Shown: piece by piece, positions 48,075 to 58,900 of the stretch
Position numbering within the stretch: position 1 is the first letter of the stretch
How the letters are laid out: every line of letters starts with the position of its first letter
DNA from: Przewalskia tangutica
Taxonomy: Eukaryota; Streptophyta; Magnoliopsida; Solanales; Solanaceae
Assembly: GCA_029844215.1 (NCBI GenBank)
Contig: CM056733.1
Location: forward strand, 50,977,142-51,041,141
Reading direction: 5' to 3'
Length of the DNA: 64,000 nt
Position numbers and translations under genes: made by a program
The notes under the pieces: generated by a model
Seen by the model: the letters and a program-made list of their open reading frames with translations, nothing else
What the model was told of the DNA's origin: nothing
Database searches by the model: none

Positions 48075-48650
48075 TTGATACCGAGTCCATGGGATGGACC
48101 GGGAATGTATTCCACACGATACCGAGTCCATGGGATGGACCGAATGTATTTCACCCGATTCTATATCGAGTCCATGGATGGACCGAATGTATTTCACCCG
48201 ATTCTATACCGAGTCCACGGACGGACCGTGAACGATTTCACCCGATTCTATACCGAGTCCACGGACGGACCGGGAATGTATTCCATACGATTCTTATCGA
48301 GTCCCACGAGACGGGCCGAGACATGTATTCCATACGATTTTATCGAGTCCCATGAGACGGGCCGAGACATGTATTCCATACGATTCTTATCGAGTCCCAC
48401 GAGATGGGCCGAGACACGATTCCATACGATTCTTATCGAGTCCCATGAGATGGGCCGAGACATGTATTCCATACGATTCTTATCGAGTCCCATGAGATGG
48501 GCCGAGACATGTATTCCATACGATTCTTATCGAGTCCCATGAGATGGGCCGAGACATGTATTCCATACGATTCTTATCGAGTCCCATGAGATGGTCCGAG
48601 ACATGTATTCCACACGATTCCACCTCGAGTCCCATGGGATGGGCCGAGAC
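48075..48650. repeat. 46-47-bp minisatellite in I 5' LTR, about 13 units
   Basis: Early units carry gagtccatgggatggaccgg then aatgtatttcacccgattct; later units carry gagtcccatgagatgggccg then agacatgtattccatacgat. The 158-codon open frame at 48066-48542 is the array read through and is not a gene. Several units here lose a G in ggg or read ATG as ACG compared with the 3' array. Confidence 0.93.
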
Positions 48651-49272
48651 ATGTTATACGTATCATACGATTTATACCTAGACTACCGGCAGTGAGGAAC
48701 GAGTTCCACGGGCATGAGGGATGACTTTGAGGGAGTGAGTCCCTGCCTTGACATCACTACTTTTATGTTGTAAACTGTAGTTTGATTATCATACATGTCT
48801 CCTGTTTTATATAAACTGTTATGATTTCATTTACAATATTTTCCAGTTTCACATACTTGGTACCTATTGTATTGACCTCCTTCGGGGGGCTGCGTTCATG
48901 CCGCAGGTAGAGGTACATCGGTTGTTGATCCTCGCTCATAGGATCACGTCAACAGATTAGGAAGCTCCGCTTTCTCGAGGCTTATCTTTTGCATGTTTCC
49001 CGAGTTGTAGGTTCCTGCACATTCGTGGTATGGCGGGCCCCCGCCATAGTTGTTTACATTCTTAGGTCCGTAGTATCGCTGTGGGCGGGATTGTAAAGGA
49101 TGTAATCGCTCAATTTATGTATATACGCAAGGCGCAACCGCTTTGGTTGGCCTGCTTTATTATCATATCTCTTGTTTCATATCTGTATGTTTTATTTCCG
49201 CTGGTTTTTCTCGATGTTGTATCACCAGGTGCCCGGTAGGCACGACCACGCCCGGATCGGTCGTGACAAAAG

Positions 49273-49283
49273 TGGTATCGAGC
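49273..49283 (+). other. Degenerate primer-binding site of element I
   Basis: TGGTATCGAGC in place of TGGTATCAGAGC; CAG reads as CG. The downstream gcgcttaatcc likewise replaces gcagttaatcc. The leader is 49284-49467. Confidence 0.78.
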
Positions 49284-49467
49284 GCTTAATCCTCGGAAAG
49301 TGTCTGCATCGTATCTAGTAGAGTCCCGATTATCGTTGTGTGCACCACACCTATAATCGTGAGGTCGCAGGATATTTAGGATTGGTTTCTATTATTCTCA
49401 CTCTGAGATCGTGCCTTAGAGTTGTGTTATAAGTTGGACTCCCTCTGACGTATTCTTTTCACCAGTA

Positions 49468-50017
49468 TTGCCTCTACGCAAGGCAACCAGAGCCCAGAAG
49501 GGCAAGGCAGCAGGAGCCGCGAGTAGAGCACGAGTGTTACTGTGGCACGCCCACCATTATCGAGACATGATTCATTCGGGAGTTCTCGACGCCGCTAGCC
49601 CCAGAGGGTTTAGAGCAGTAGCAGTAGCTACTGAGACCACGATACCTGAGCCTCTAGTCCCACGGCCAGGAACAAAGGATATGAGTTACAAGGAGATGGC
49701 CCAGTTACTAGCTAGTCTGGTGGCTGGAAATGAGGACGGACGGGAGCCGGTGGTTCCGGCATCGATGGTTCACCCCGATCCAATAGTCCGAGACTTCGGA
49801 TTTCTTGAGTTGCGCCGAGTTCTATGGATGGAGAGTCTGACGATCCTCAGGGTGTCGTGCTAGTTTGGGAGATTGTTATGCTTGCGGCCAGCAGGGCCAT
49901 TTGGTGAGAGCTTGTCCGACCAGAGGTAGCACGGATGTTGAGACTCAGCCTTCGGGATCGGTGGCTGGTTCATCACCTTCTGTAGTTATGCGCCCAGCAG
50001 AGCAGGTTTTGATTTGA
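49468..50017 (+). pseudogene. gag: gag of element I: N-terminus joined to zinc knuckle, capsid deleted
   Basis: The start codon position is TTG (49468) where relatives have ATG; PLRKATRAQKGKAAGAASRA follows. The N-terminal segment runs 131 codons to a stop at 49861, including PLVPRPGTKDMSYKEMAQLL. After a frame change the knuckle CYACGQQGHLVRAC is at 49874-49915 and the frame ends in MRPAEQVLI and TGA at 50015. Nearly all of the capsid domain (about 250 residues, compare element C) is missing between them. The product could not build particles; the element would need Gag as well as Pol in trans. Confidence 0.85.
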
Positions 50018-50775
50018 GCGACAAAGGGAAAGTGAGGCAGTAGTTACAGAGATATCTTCAGCCCTTAAGAGACCGGTCTAAGTCGTTATGGTAGATACAT
50101 GTGGAGTGCTATGTACGGATAGCATTGTGTTAGGCGTGGATTAGGAAACATGGGTAGTTGACGAGAAAATGGCGAGCCTTAGAATTTATAACAGTTGGGA
50201 CCTTGGATGCAAGGCCGTCTTGAGTGGATGATTTTACGGTTAGTCTTTGTCGAAGTACTTGGTATGCGTAATATATATTGTGGGATAATTCCATGGGTAG
50301 TGTGAGATGGAAGTGGTAGCTTTCATGACGTGAATTGGTAAGATTGTTCCGGATCGGGGAACGAGAGTTTAGTACGAAGTGGGTCGGGTTGAGGCCATAT
50401 CGCGAGTCAACCCGTGAGTCCGAATGTGCGGGTCTTGAGGTGGTCCCGCTAGATGATAAGTCACGAGGTGTTAGGCCCAAGTTTAGGTAACCATCGTACG
50501 AGCTCGTGGATGCATTCGACCAGGAGCCGGGCCGATGAGATCAGCCCATCTTGTCTTTCACCAGATCGCTTACTCGTGGAGGGTTATGCGTGATGTTGTA
50601 TATCAGGAAGGTTGTAAGGCTGCACGGGGTTCCTACTTTTATTTTATGGCAGGCAGTGGAGCCCAGTTTATGACTATTTCTTTTTCGGGAGGTTTTACCA
50701 GGCGGGTTAGGAACTCAGGTGAGTCCCAGTATTGCATTCACCCTCGGGCCGGTGTTTTTGATTTCAGGGGTAGCA
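50018..50775 (+). other. Spacer of element I
   Basis: It aligns along its length with 13478-14290 of element A (markers gtgggtcgggttgaggcc, gtggtcccgct, aggcccaagttta, ggctgcacggggttcctac). No domain is recognised in any frame. Confidence 0.7.
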
Positions 50776-51330
50776 GCAAGGATTATGTGCCTCTTGTTGA
50801 GTGAGTATCACTATAGCTACCATTTCGATTCGGAGGTCACTTTATGAAGCCTTGTATGGGCGGAAGTGTAGGTTGCCGGTCGATTGGTTCGATGTTGGCA
50901 AGGTTCAGATAGTTGGTCCATACTTGATCCAGCAGGATGTGGATAAGGTGGAGCTTATCCAGAAGAGGTTATTGGCAGCTCAGAGTCAACAGCAGTCGTG
51001 CGGATAGTCGGCGTCGACACTTGGAGTTCAGGTTGACGGTGGGTCTTCTTGAAGGTACCACCCCGGAAGGGTGTGACGAGATTTGTAAAGCAGGGGAAAC
51101 TTAGCCCGAGGTACTTTGGGCATTTTCAGATCGTTTGTAAATAGGTCGTTGCTATAAGTTAGCAATCGTCGTCCGACTTGTGAGGCAAGACGTCCAGATT
51201 CCATGTTGCTATGTTTTGGAAGAGTATCGGAGATCCATCCAGAGTGTTCCCAGTTAATGATGACCAAGTTGGAGATAGTAACCCCGAGATTTTGGAAGCT
51301 GAAGCAATGACAGAAATGTGGTACGTATAG
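50776..51330 (+). pseudogene. pol: Integrase C-terminal remnant, element I
   Basis: DYVPLVE at the left edge of the block is the usual integrase wording before the post-core segment. Then, after a stop, SLYEALYGRKCRLPVDWFDV, LIQKRLLAAQSQQQSCG and, in other frames, LSPRYFGHFQI and IGDPS-type residues. It is a near match to 14294-14839 of element A with the same upstream junction to the spacer, so both elements share one deletion. There is no catalytic core. Confidence 0.82.
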
Positions 51331-51651
51331 TAGGAAGAGTTCGAGTGTACGAGGAAGGTACGACGAGTAAGAAAAGAGGCTAAGATGTGTTAAGAAGATG
51401 GAAGTGTCCTTTTTATAAGTGAAGAGGGGAAGAAAAGTATCCTTTGGACCATGGGTGGAAGTTTTTGTGTTGTTATACACGATTAGAGGTGATTCCTCGT
51501 TGGCTTGGATTGAGTTTTGCGCGTATGTTATACTATGGCCATTGGTGGCAGGATTGGTTTGGTAAGTATAGTAGTGAAGACTATACCGGCGCAGGTATGT
51601 TTTGGAGACTTGAAGGAACATTCGGGACGAATGTTTCTAAGGGGGGAAGAA
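51331..51651 (+). other. Tail and polypurine tract of element I
   Basis: The tail matches A's tail. It ends with gaacattcgggacgaatgtt and the polypurine tract AAGGGGGGAAGAA (51639-51651), next to TGTTACACCCC. Confidence 0.85.
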
Positions 51652-52169
51652 TGTTACACCCCGTAGTTCCAGAGTATGTATATGAGGACGTACGTACGAG
51701 AATACGACATTAAAATTGGAAAGGAAGAATGATGTGATTTTTCACTAAAAGTTTCCAATTTTGAGAAGGAAAAATGTTCATTAATGGGAATTGGATTCCC
51801 AGATTGGGTATTCGGACTTTTTGGAATATTTGAGAATTCTGGAATGTTATTTCCGACATTGGTCACGCTGGGCCCACTGAGAATATACGGTTTTGTGGGG
51901 CCCACTTTATTTTCGGATTTTTGGCATTGCGGATATTTTTCGGAAGATGAAATATTTTGGACGAGTAGGGGGGGCGACACATGGCACCCCCATGTGGCTC
52001 ATTGGCCGAAAAATTAGGGGGACCACATGGACACTTGGACGTTTTTTTTGGGGACAAGTGGCAAGCCACTTGTCCCATTTTTGTGGTGGACATTTGGTAG
52101 GCAAATTACCCACACACTTGGACCCAATCTTCACCATACACTTGCCTAGATCTTGGCCATTGATTTCTC

Positions 52170-52177
52170 TATAAATA
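52170..52177 (+). promoter_or_regulatory. TATA box of element I 3' LTR
   Basis: TATAAATA, 518 bases into the LTR, same context as 46517-46524. Confidence 0.75.
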
Positions 52178-53765
52178 CCCCCCCTTAATGCAAGACTTCT
52201 TCATCCACACTTAGAGAGTTTCCAAGTCTTGAAAAATTCTCTCCCCTTTCCTTGTGAGCTCTCGGCCATGGGCTGAAATTGTGAGCTAAAGTTGTCCAAA
52301 AATTCTTAAAGTTTTAAGTGTTCTTCCTTAGACTGTTAGGAAGATTGTGTACCAAGAGTTGGAAATATTTCACACCCCTAGCCAAGAAACCATACCTTGG
52401 CCGAAACTTGCCATAGTTTTAGCCTAAGTGTTCTTCACTTTTTGGAGTTGGATCTTGAAGAGAAGTTGTTTAGAAACTTCTAAGGGTTGCTCGGAGCGGG
52501 TTGGAGCATAAGGAATTGGAGCTAAGCGTTGCTCAGGATCGACTTATAATCTTGGATAATTTTGGGCTTATCGAGGTAATGATCTACGTCCTCTATCAGA
52601 ATTGGATATTACATATCAGAGTAATTTAGAATTGAGTATAAGATATATTGGAAGGATGTTTATAAAGAATTGAACTGTATTTACATAGGACTGTATTTAC
52701 AGTAGACTTGTAGTATTATTGTGGAGTAGAATTGTACACGTCCGGTTAGACGTGTAACCCCGCCTGGGATTGTTGGTTTGGTAGCAGGCCTCGTTAGATG
52801 AGGAGATTTATGTGGTTGCGGGGGGGGGGGGGGATATGCTACCGAATTTTCCGTAGAATAAGGAATCTTGTATCTAGAATTATTCTACGAAGAGATCTAG
52901 AGGTTGATAGACGTTTTGTGGCCTGTATAGGTTGAAGTACTACGAGTAGCGTATTCTACTTGAAGGGTGGAAAAGGCTAGCAGGGTTACAATACTTTGGA
53001 GCGATTTGCTAATTGTCGATAATCGTCGCGAGGTATGTGAACCTCTTCCTATCCTTTCTAGCATGATGTTTTGTAAACTATGTAGTACGGTAGACGTACA
53101 TGTGCTAAATGAGTTTTGGTTGGTTTAAAACATAAAGTGTTATAATAGCTTTATGGGAAGTTAGTTATAACGACTTTATGTAGGTAAAAGAATGGTTTAT
53201 TGATTTTAGAAGTTAAGAGACTTGATCTTAAAAGATAAGAGACTTGACTTAATTGAATTGATATGAATTTTGTTAAAAAGTGTGAAACCTCATTCGTGAG
53301 TAATGAGTACTTGGTTTTTTTTAAGAATAATGTTTTACTGATTTCGGAAATGAGAATAAGTATCGAACGAACCACTGCAGCGTTAATAAAGGAAAATGTA
53401 TTGACAAATAATTAATTATATTAAAACCAAGAGAAACCTCCATCCGCATGTAAGCTAAGATAAGACAAAATTGTATTACATTTCCTAGATCATGGCTGCT
53501 TTAATAAGATTGTTATAAACAAGAATAACCTACTCACACATAAGGCATATGTTACTCAAATTGTTTTAAAAGAGTATTATGTTATTAAGTGATTAAGACT
53601 ATGAACTACGAAACCTTTCGAAAATGAGAGACTTGAGTATTTGAAATTAGGCAAACTTGAACATTTTGAAAAGAATGTTGCTACTTGATTTAAAAAAAAA
53701 GAGGAAAGTATGGTATTATCTTAATCTGTCTTACAAGAGAGTTTAAATGTTATGACCGATTTGAT

Positions 53766-54340
53766 ACCGAGTCCATGGGATGGACCGGGAATGTATTCCA
53801 CACGATACCGAGTCCATGGGATGGACCGGGAATGTATTTCACCCGATTCTATATCGAGTCCATGGGATGGACCGGGAATGTATTTCACCCGATTCTATAC
53901 CGAGTCCATGGGATGGACCGTGAATGCATTTCACCCGATTCTATACCGAGTCCATGGGATGGACCGGGAATGTATTCCATACGATTCTTATCGAGTCCCA
54001 TGAGATGGGCCGAGACATGTATTCCATACGATTCTTATCGAGTCCCATGAGATGGGCCGAGACATGTATTCCATACGATTCTTATCGAGTCCCATGAGAT
54101 GGGCCGAGACATGTATTCCATACGATTCTTATCGAGTCCCATGAGATGGGCCGAGACATGTATTCCATACGATTCTTATCGAGTCCCATGAGATGGGCCG
54201 AGACATGTATTCCATACGATTCTTATCGAGTCCCATGAGATGGGCCGAGACATGTATTCCATACGATTCTTATCGAGTCCCATGAGATGGGCCGAGACAT
54301 GTATTCCACACGATTCCACCTCGAGTCCCATGGGATGGGC
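53766..54340. repeat. 46-47-bp minisatellite in I 3' LTR, about 13 units
   Basis: Units begin with cgagtcc near 53768, 53808, 53855, 53907, 53948, 53990, then every 47 bases from 54037 to 54272, with a last variant near 54321. Seven consecutive units are essentially identical. The array is the cleaner copy of 48075-48650. Confidence 0.94.
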
Positions 54341-54987
54341 CGAGACATGTTATACGTATCATACGATTTATACCTAGACTGCCGGCAGTGAGGAACGAGT
54401 TCCACGGGCATGAGGGATGACTTTGAGGGAGTGAGTCCCTGCCTTGACATGACTACTTTTATGTTGTAAACTGTAGTTTGATTATCATACATGTCTCCTG
54501 TTTTATATAAACTGTTATGATTTCATTTACAGTATTTTCCAGTTTCACATACTTGGTACCTATTGTATTGACCTCCTTCGGGCCGCGTCATGCCGCAGTG
54601 AGGTACATCGTTGTTGATCCTCGCCATGTGGATCACGCTCAACAGATGGGGAAGCTCCGTTTCTCCGGAGGCTTATCTTTTGGTATGTTTCCCTGAGTTG
54701 TAGGTTCTTGTACATTCAGGGGTATGGCGGGGCCCTGTCCCGTCATAGTTGTTTTTACATTCTTAGAGGTCTGTAGTACTGTTGTGGGCAGGATTGTAAA
54801 GGATGTAACTGTTCAATTTATGTATATATGCAAGAAGGCAACCGTTTTGGTTGGCCTGTTTTATTATCATATCTCTTGTTTCATATCTGTATGTTTTATT
54901 TCCGCTGGTTTTTCTCTGATGTTGTATCACTAGGGTGCCCGGGGTAAGGCACCAGTCACGGGCCCGGGATCGGGTCGTGACACATAT

Positions 54988-55604
54988 TTTGCTCAACCTC
55001 CGTAACCATCAGTGAGGAATTCAAGGGAAGCTTAACACTATAAATAGAGGAGAGCTTCGCAAATATCGATATCCAGATTTAGAGACGAAGAACTTTCAAG
55101 AGAGCTCTCGGATTTTACCTTAGAAAATTGGATCAATATTTTAGCCTAAAATTGTTTTAACAACATCTTGTCCCACATTGAAATCGCTATCTCTATTCTA
55201 GATTAAGCTTATTGTTCAAGTGATTGTAATGAAGATGTTGTCTTTTATCTTTTAGATTTTGTAACTTTAGGCGAAGTCATCAGCGACTTCATTTTGTTTG
55301 TAATTTCTTTTTCGTTTGTAATGCTCAATTTATAAAAAAGAAATTCTTTGTAATTGTATATAATTTATACAATTCGTTTGGTCATCGACCATCAAGAGAT
55401 ATATTTATATATACCCTTGAAAATATAAACCTTGTGTCTCTTTACTTTTTCCGCTGCACATACTCTATAAGGTTTATTCTGTTTTATTACAATGTTGCCT
55501 CAGATATTGACACAACATTGAATGCAACATCCAAGGACTATTTTTGTTGTTCTTAGTTTTGCGTTTTTAATCTTACGTTTTACGAATCCGTAGCCCACGG
55601 AACC
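54988..55604 (+). mobile_element. Copia-like LTR, right piece, and adjoining sequence
   Basis: It continues the LTR broken at 46003. A TATA box (TATAAATA, 55039-55046) lies in cactataaatagaggag, and the 3' part has the tttactttttccgctgcaca wording common before the end of SIRE-type LTRs. The LTR end is uncertain, between about 55516 and 55604. No coding remnant is seen. The right border is gaacc (55600-55604), the expected duplication at D1. Confidence 0.55.
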
Positions 55605-58574
55605 TGTCACGACCCGAACCGACGGGCCGCGACTGGTGCCCTAACTGGGCACCCTCGTACCCACACATCACATATAACCAGCGGAAGCTTAAGAAAACTT
55701 ATAATCTCATACCAAAGGGATCCTGTCCCCTGAACTGTAATAACAAACTCTTAATACAGAATAGGCAAGCCGACAAGGCCGCCACTGTACATAGAAATCC
55801 AAACGAACTACAACTGTACATGTCCAACCCACACATGACTACAGACCTCTAAGAGTAAGACAGTAACTATGACGGGACAAGGCCCCGCCGTACCCCTGAA
55901 TATACATAAGCCATAATGGAAGACATGTACCAAAATGACTAGGCTCCGGAATAATGGAGCTATCCCAAAACGCCGAGCAAGGATCCTAAGCTCGCGGATC
56001 ACCAAACTGAGTACCTATACCCGCGGGCATCAACGCAGTCCCCTGAAGGGGGTCAGTACAACAATGTACCAAGTATGTAAACATAAATTACAGTAAATAA
56101 GATCATAGCTGGTCAGAATATGACAGGGACAAATATGAAAATCAAATACCAGATCCAACTGTGCCATGTAAAATAAGAGCCAACTATACCTGGTATCACT
56201 ATACCACTGTACCACTGTATCACTATACCACTGTACCACTGTATCACTGTACCACTGTACCCGGCCCTCAAGTGAAGGACGCGGTAAACTCTTAATCATC
56301 TACTGCCCGACCCTCTAGTGAAGGGCGCGGTAAACATATATTCATATACTGCCCGACCCTTTCTAGGACGCGGTAAACATCTAGGGTATACTACCCGGCC
56401 CAATCTGGGATGCGGTAAAGTCATGTGAGGTATAGTGTCCGGCCCATTTTGGGACGCGATGAAGTAATCTACTCATATACTTCCCGACCCTTTCCGGGAC
56501 GCGGTAACATGGAATTATAACACTTGAATGAATAGCTATCATGAGCAACTGTGTGCAATTTAAATCATCTTTGGACTCTCAATAATATCTTATGCTGCCC
56601 GGCCCTTTCTGGGACACGGTAAAATCATTTTCGACTCTCAATGGAATAAATGGAATAACCTTCATTTTAGAAACTCAAGGGACTATCATGTCATGTATCC
56701 TTTCGTAACCATCATTTGGAAAATCCAAGGCACTATACACCATGTATCATTTAGGATTAGAATTCAATAGAACTATGTACGTCCGTCGTACACTCACTTT
56801 ATAACAACCATGCCAAAAGAAAGAAGAAAGAGTTTCACATACCGCTTGTCGTCTGTACCAACTCGATAATCTAAATCCGTCTCGCCCCTCTGGCTAACAT
56901 TATGGAAACATTAGCATGGTGATAACAGATCCGAATTTGCCTAATTAATTCTTATAAGGGTCATGAGTAATTTATCATGAAATCTTATCTAATCAGCTGT
57001 GAACTAGAAAATGTAAAATAAATTGGTTATATCTTAGTTTCTATGCATATGGCGTGCTAATCATTTTAATAATATTCGTTTGTCGATACCTTTTTCACTT
57101 AACGCTGCAATGGCTTGTTTTAACACGTCTATTAATAACATACTTACTTATTTATTAAACCAGTTCCAACACTTAATACTTAATAGTTCCTTTAAGTAAA
57201 CAGAGTCAACTCAGCTCTCATGCTTACTAAAACTCTTATTAACATCTGTCTCATATGCCTTAATAAGGACTTAGGAACAATTTAGATATGCTTTTAGCAT
57301 AGAATCTATGACATGAATATTCCTTAACCTCTAAGAGTAGAGTAAACTATGGAGCAATACCACAGTTATAGTTCACATGTATAACATGCCAAAAGAAGAA
57401 ATGATAGTTCACATACCTTATCGGCTACACCAACACGATAAGTAGAATACGTCTCAAATAGGTACTTCAACCTATAATGACAACACCATATCTATCAACT
57501 ACATGCTTACTAGTATAAGACATATACCAAGTAAGGGTTCTCTTTTCATATAAAAATTTGGTCAGCACTTCCCCTATAAATGATCCCATCCAAAACTTAC
57601 AAACAAGGCCAAATACACCAATAACCGAGCACCAATTAAGGGAACAACTAAACAGTTAACCAAAGTGATTCACACACCTATTTCTCACGTTAAACAACCC
57701 CTTAATCCTTACTTGAACAGTCCACGAAAACAGTCCATATTCCAACAACAATGATGGTAAGATATGAAGACTTTCTACACCCTCGTTCCTTTAGGACATA
57801 CGTTAGCAATTACCACACCTAAACATGCATAAATAGTGACTAAAATTCTAGCATATACACGCATAAAACAACCCTTAATACAACACGACAATATCCAACA
57901 ATTTATATGAAGTTCTCGGCCACAACAAGACTTCAAGCCAAGGCCTTTTTTCACGACTCTTTATAATCCAATTCGTTACAACACTTTCATATAAACAGTT
58001 TATACTTTCCATAACAAGATTTCCTTCATCTAACAACATGTAGCAAGTGGTGATAACAACAACAATAACCAACGAATCCAATATAAACAAAACAGTCCAA
58101 AACCGGCTAACATGCCAAAACTGCCACATGCACTTATTATTCTCCATTTCTCTTAACACAAGTTCATCTTATAACTATAACATCATTAAACTTCCATATA
58201 CTTTAGAAGGAAGAATAAATCTTACCTTCACTTTAGCCAAAACTTTCGTCAAGTTCTCGGTCACTGCTTCACGTTACCATAACATACACGTATCCTCTAC
58301 AAGCTTGTAACCATCTTGTTTTCACGTTTTTCTTCCAAAAAGTACACAAACGAGCTTAGGGTTTCAAGACAGTTTTCTTGTCAAAATCGTGACCCACTGT
58401 TTGGAGTATTAACTTGGCTTAGAACTTGGTTAAGGGGCTTGATCTTGGAAGATAAGTAAACTTTGTTCTTCACTTGGTCATGGTTTTTTTCGAGACATGG
58501 AAGGAGAGGGAAGGGAGAACGGTTTGAAGGATGAAGATATTTGTGAGGCTCCAAGTCTTCCAACACACATCTAT
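55605..58574 (-). repeat. LTR D1 (minus), truncated by D2
   Basis: It begins TGTCACGACCCGAACCGACGG. It is a more distant family with the same plan: stem-loop cluster (55870-56045, with ggatcctaagctcgcggatc), variable repeats (56190-56660), an AT-rich core and a middle section with the conserved tctatgcatatgg and aacgctgcaatgg blocks. It stops at tctat (58570-58574), where D2 starts in the other direction; its promoter end should lie beyond the window. No PBS adjoins its start, so it is a 3' LTR or a solo LTR. Confidence 0.85.
56190..56660. repeat. Variable repeats in LTR D1
   Basis: A short actataccactgtaccactgt repeat (10- and 20-base periods, 56195-56260) is followed by about six diverged units of cccgaccc(t/n)...gggacgcggtaaa, about 55-65 bases apart, with a gap. 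They lie in the usual LTR slot. Confidence 0.82.
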
Positions 58575-58883
58575 TGTTACACCTCGTAATACCAGGGCTA
58601 CTAATTGTGAACGTGATTAAGGATTTAAGATTTGAATTTTGGAAGAAATAATAATTACTTTTCTTAAGGAAATTTCGGAAAATTTGTGAAGGAAAAAGTT
58701 TATAACTTGGAATTTGATTCTCAAATTTGGTATATGGAATTATTATAGTATATTAATGTTTTGGATTTGTTCATGTGGGGCCCACAGGAAATTTTACGAT
58801 TTTGTGGGGCCCACAAGATATTTAGATATTTTGGCCAAGTATAGAATGTTTTTGTGAAGAAATAATTTTGGACCAATAGGAGG

Positions 58884-58900
58884 GTGACACGTGTCACCCC
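58884..58900 (+). promoter_or_regulatory. Palindromic G-box in LTR D2
   Basis: GGTGACACGTGTCACC centred on CACGTG, about 100 bases before the TATA region. It is the standard core of plant bZIP/bHLH binding sites and recurs, exact or decayed, in almost every LTR of the window. Confidence 0.65.

Larger units (their letters stand above)
46004..49268 (+). repeat. 5' LTR of element I (3.27 kb)
   Basis: It begins TGTTACACCCCGTAGTTCC and ends CGGTCGTGACA. ACGTACGT is near 46042, GTGGGGCCCAC boxes at 46222-46232 and 46251-46261, a weak G-box near 46329-46345, TATA at 46517-46524 and a splice-donor-like cgaggtaatgat with GT at 46919. The AT-rich core, a 46-47-bp array (48075-48650) and the stem-loop cluster (about 48877-49045) follow. 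Compared with the 3' LTR, many TGG or CTG sites read as CG (for example aatcgag for aattggag). Confidence 0.95.
51652..54982 (+). repeat. 3' LTR of element I (3.33 kb)
   Basis: It begins TGTTACACCCCGTAGTTCC and ends CGGGTCGTGACA, followed by CATAT. It has the same internal order as the 5' LTR, with TATA at 52170-52177, GT of the donor-like site at 52576, a 13-16-base G run near 52818, the array at 53766-54340 and the stem-loop cluster at about 54570-54746. The high identity to the 5' LTR indicates recent insertion; formal dating needs an alignment. Confidence 0.95.
45999..54987 (+). mobile_element. Element I: complete plus-strand gag/integrase-scrap Ty3 element, CATAT duplications
   Basis: CATAT at 45999-46003 and 54983-54987 flank 8.98 kb (46004-54982): 5' LTR 46004-49268, a 2.4-kb interior, 3' LTR 51652-54982. 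The interior has PBS, gag start, zinc knuckle, spacer, integrase C-terminus and polypurine tract. It lacks most of the capsid and everything from protease to the integrase core. LTRs are very alike, so it inserted recently. It lies in the copia-like LTR. Confidence 0.96.

Noticed and set aside
48066..48542. 158-codon repetitive protein (MADLIPSPWDGPG...)
   Set aside because: It is the 46-47-bp LTR minisatellite read through. The period is not a multiple of three, frames on both strands are open, and no start context or family similarity supports a gene.
52815..52835. Long G run in I's 3' LTR as a functional element
   Set aside because: A homopolymer absent from the 5' LTR and very prone to sequencing error; nothing supports a role.
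56030..56299. 89-codon minus-strand frame with YSDTVVQW repeats
   Set aside because: It reads through the short actataccactgt repeat of LTR D1 and contains no domain.
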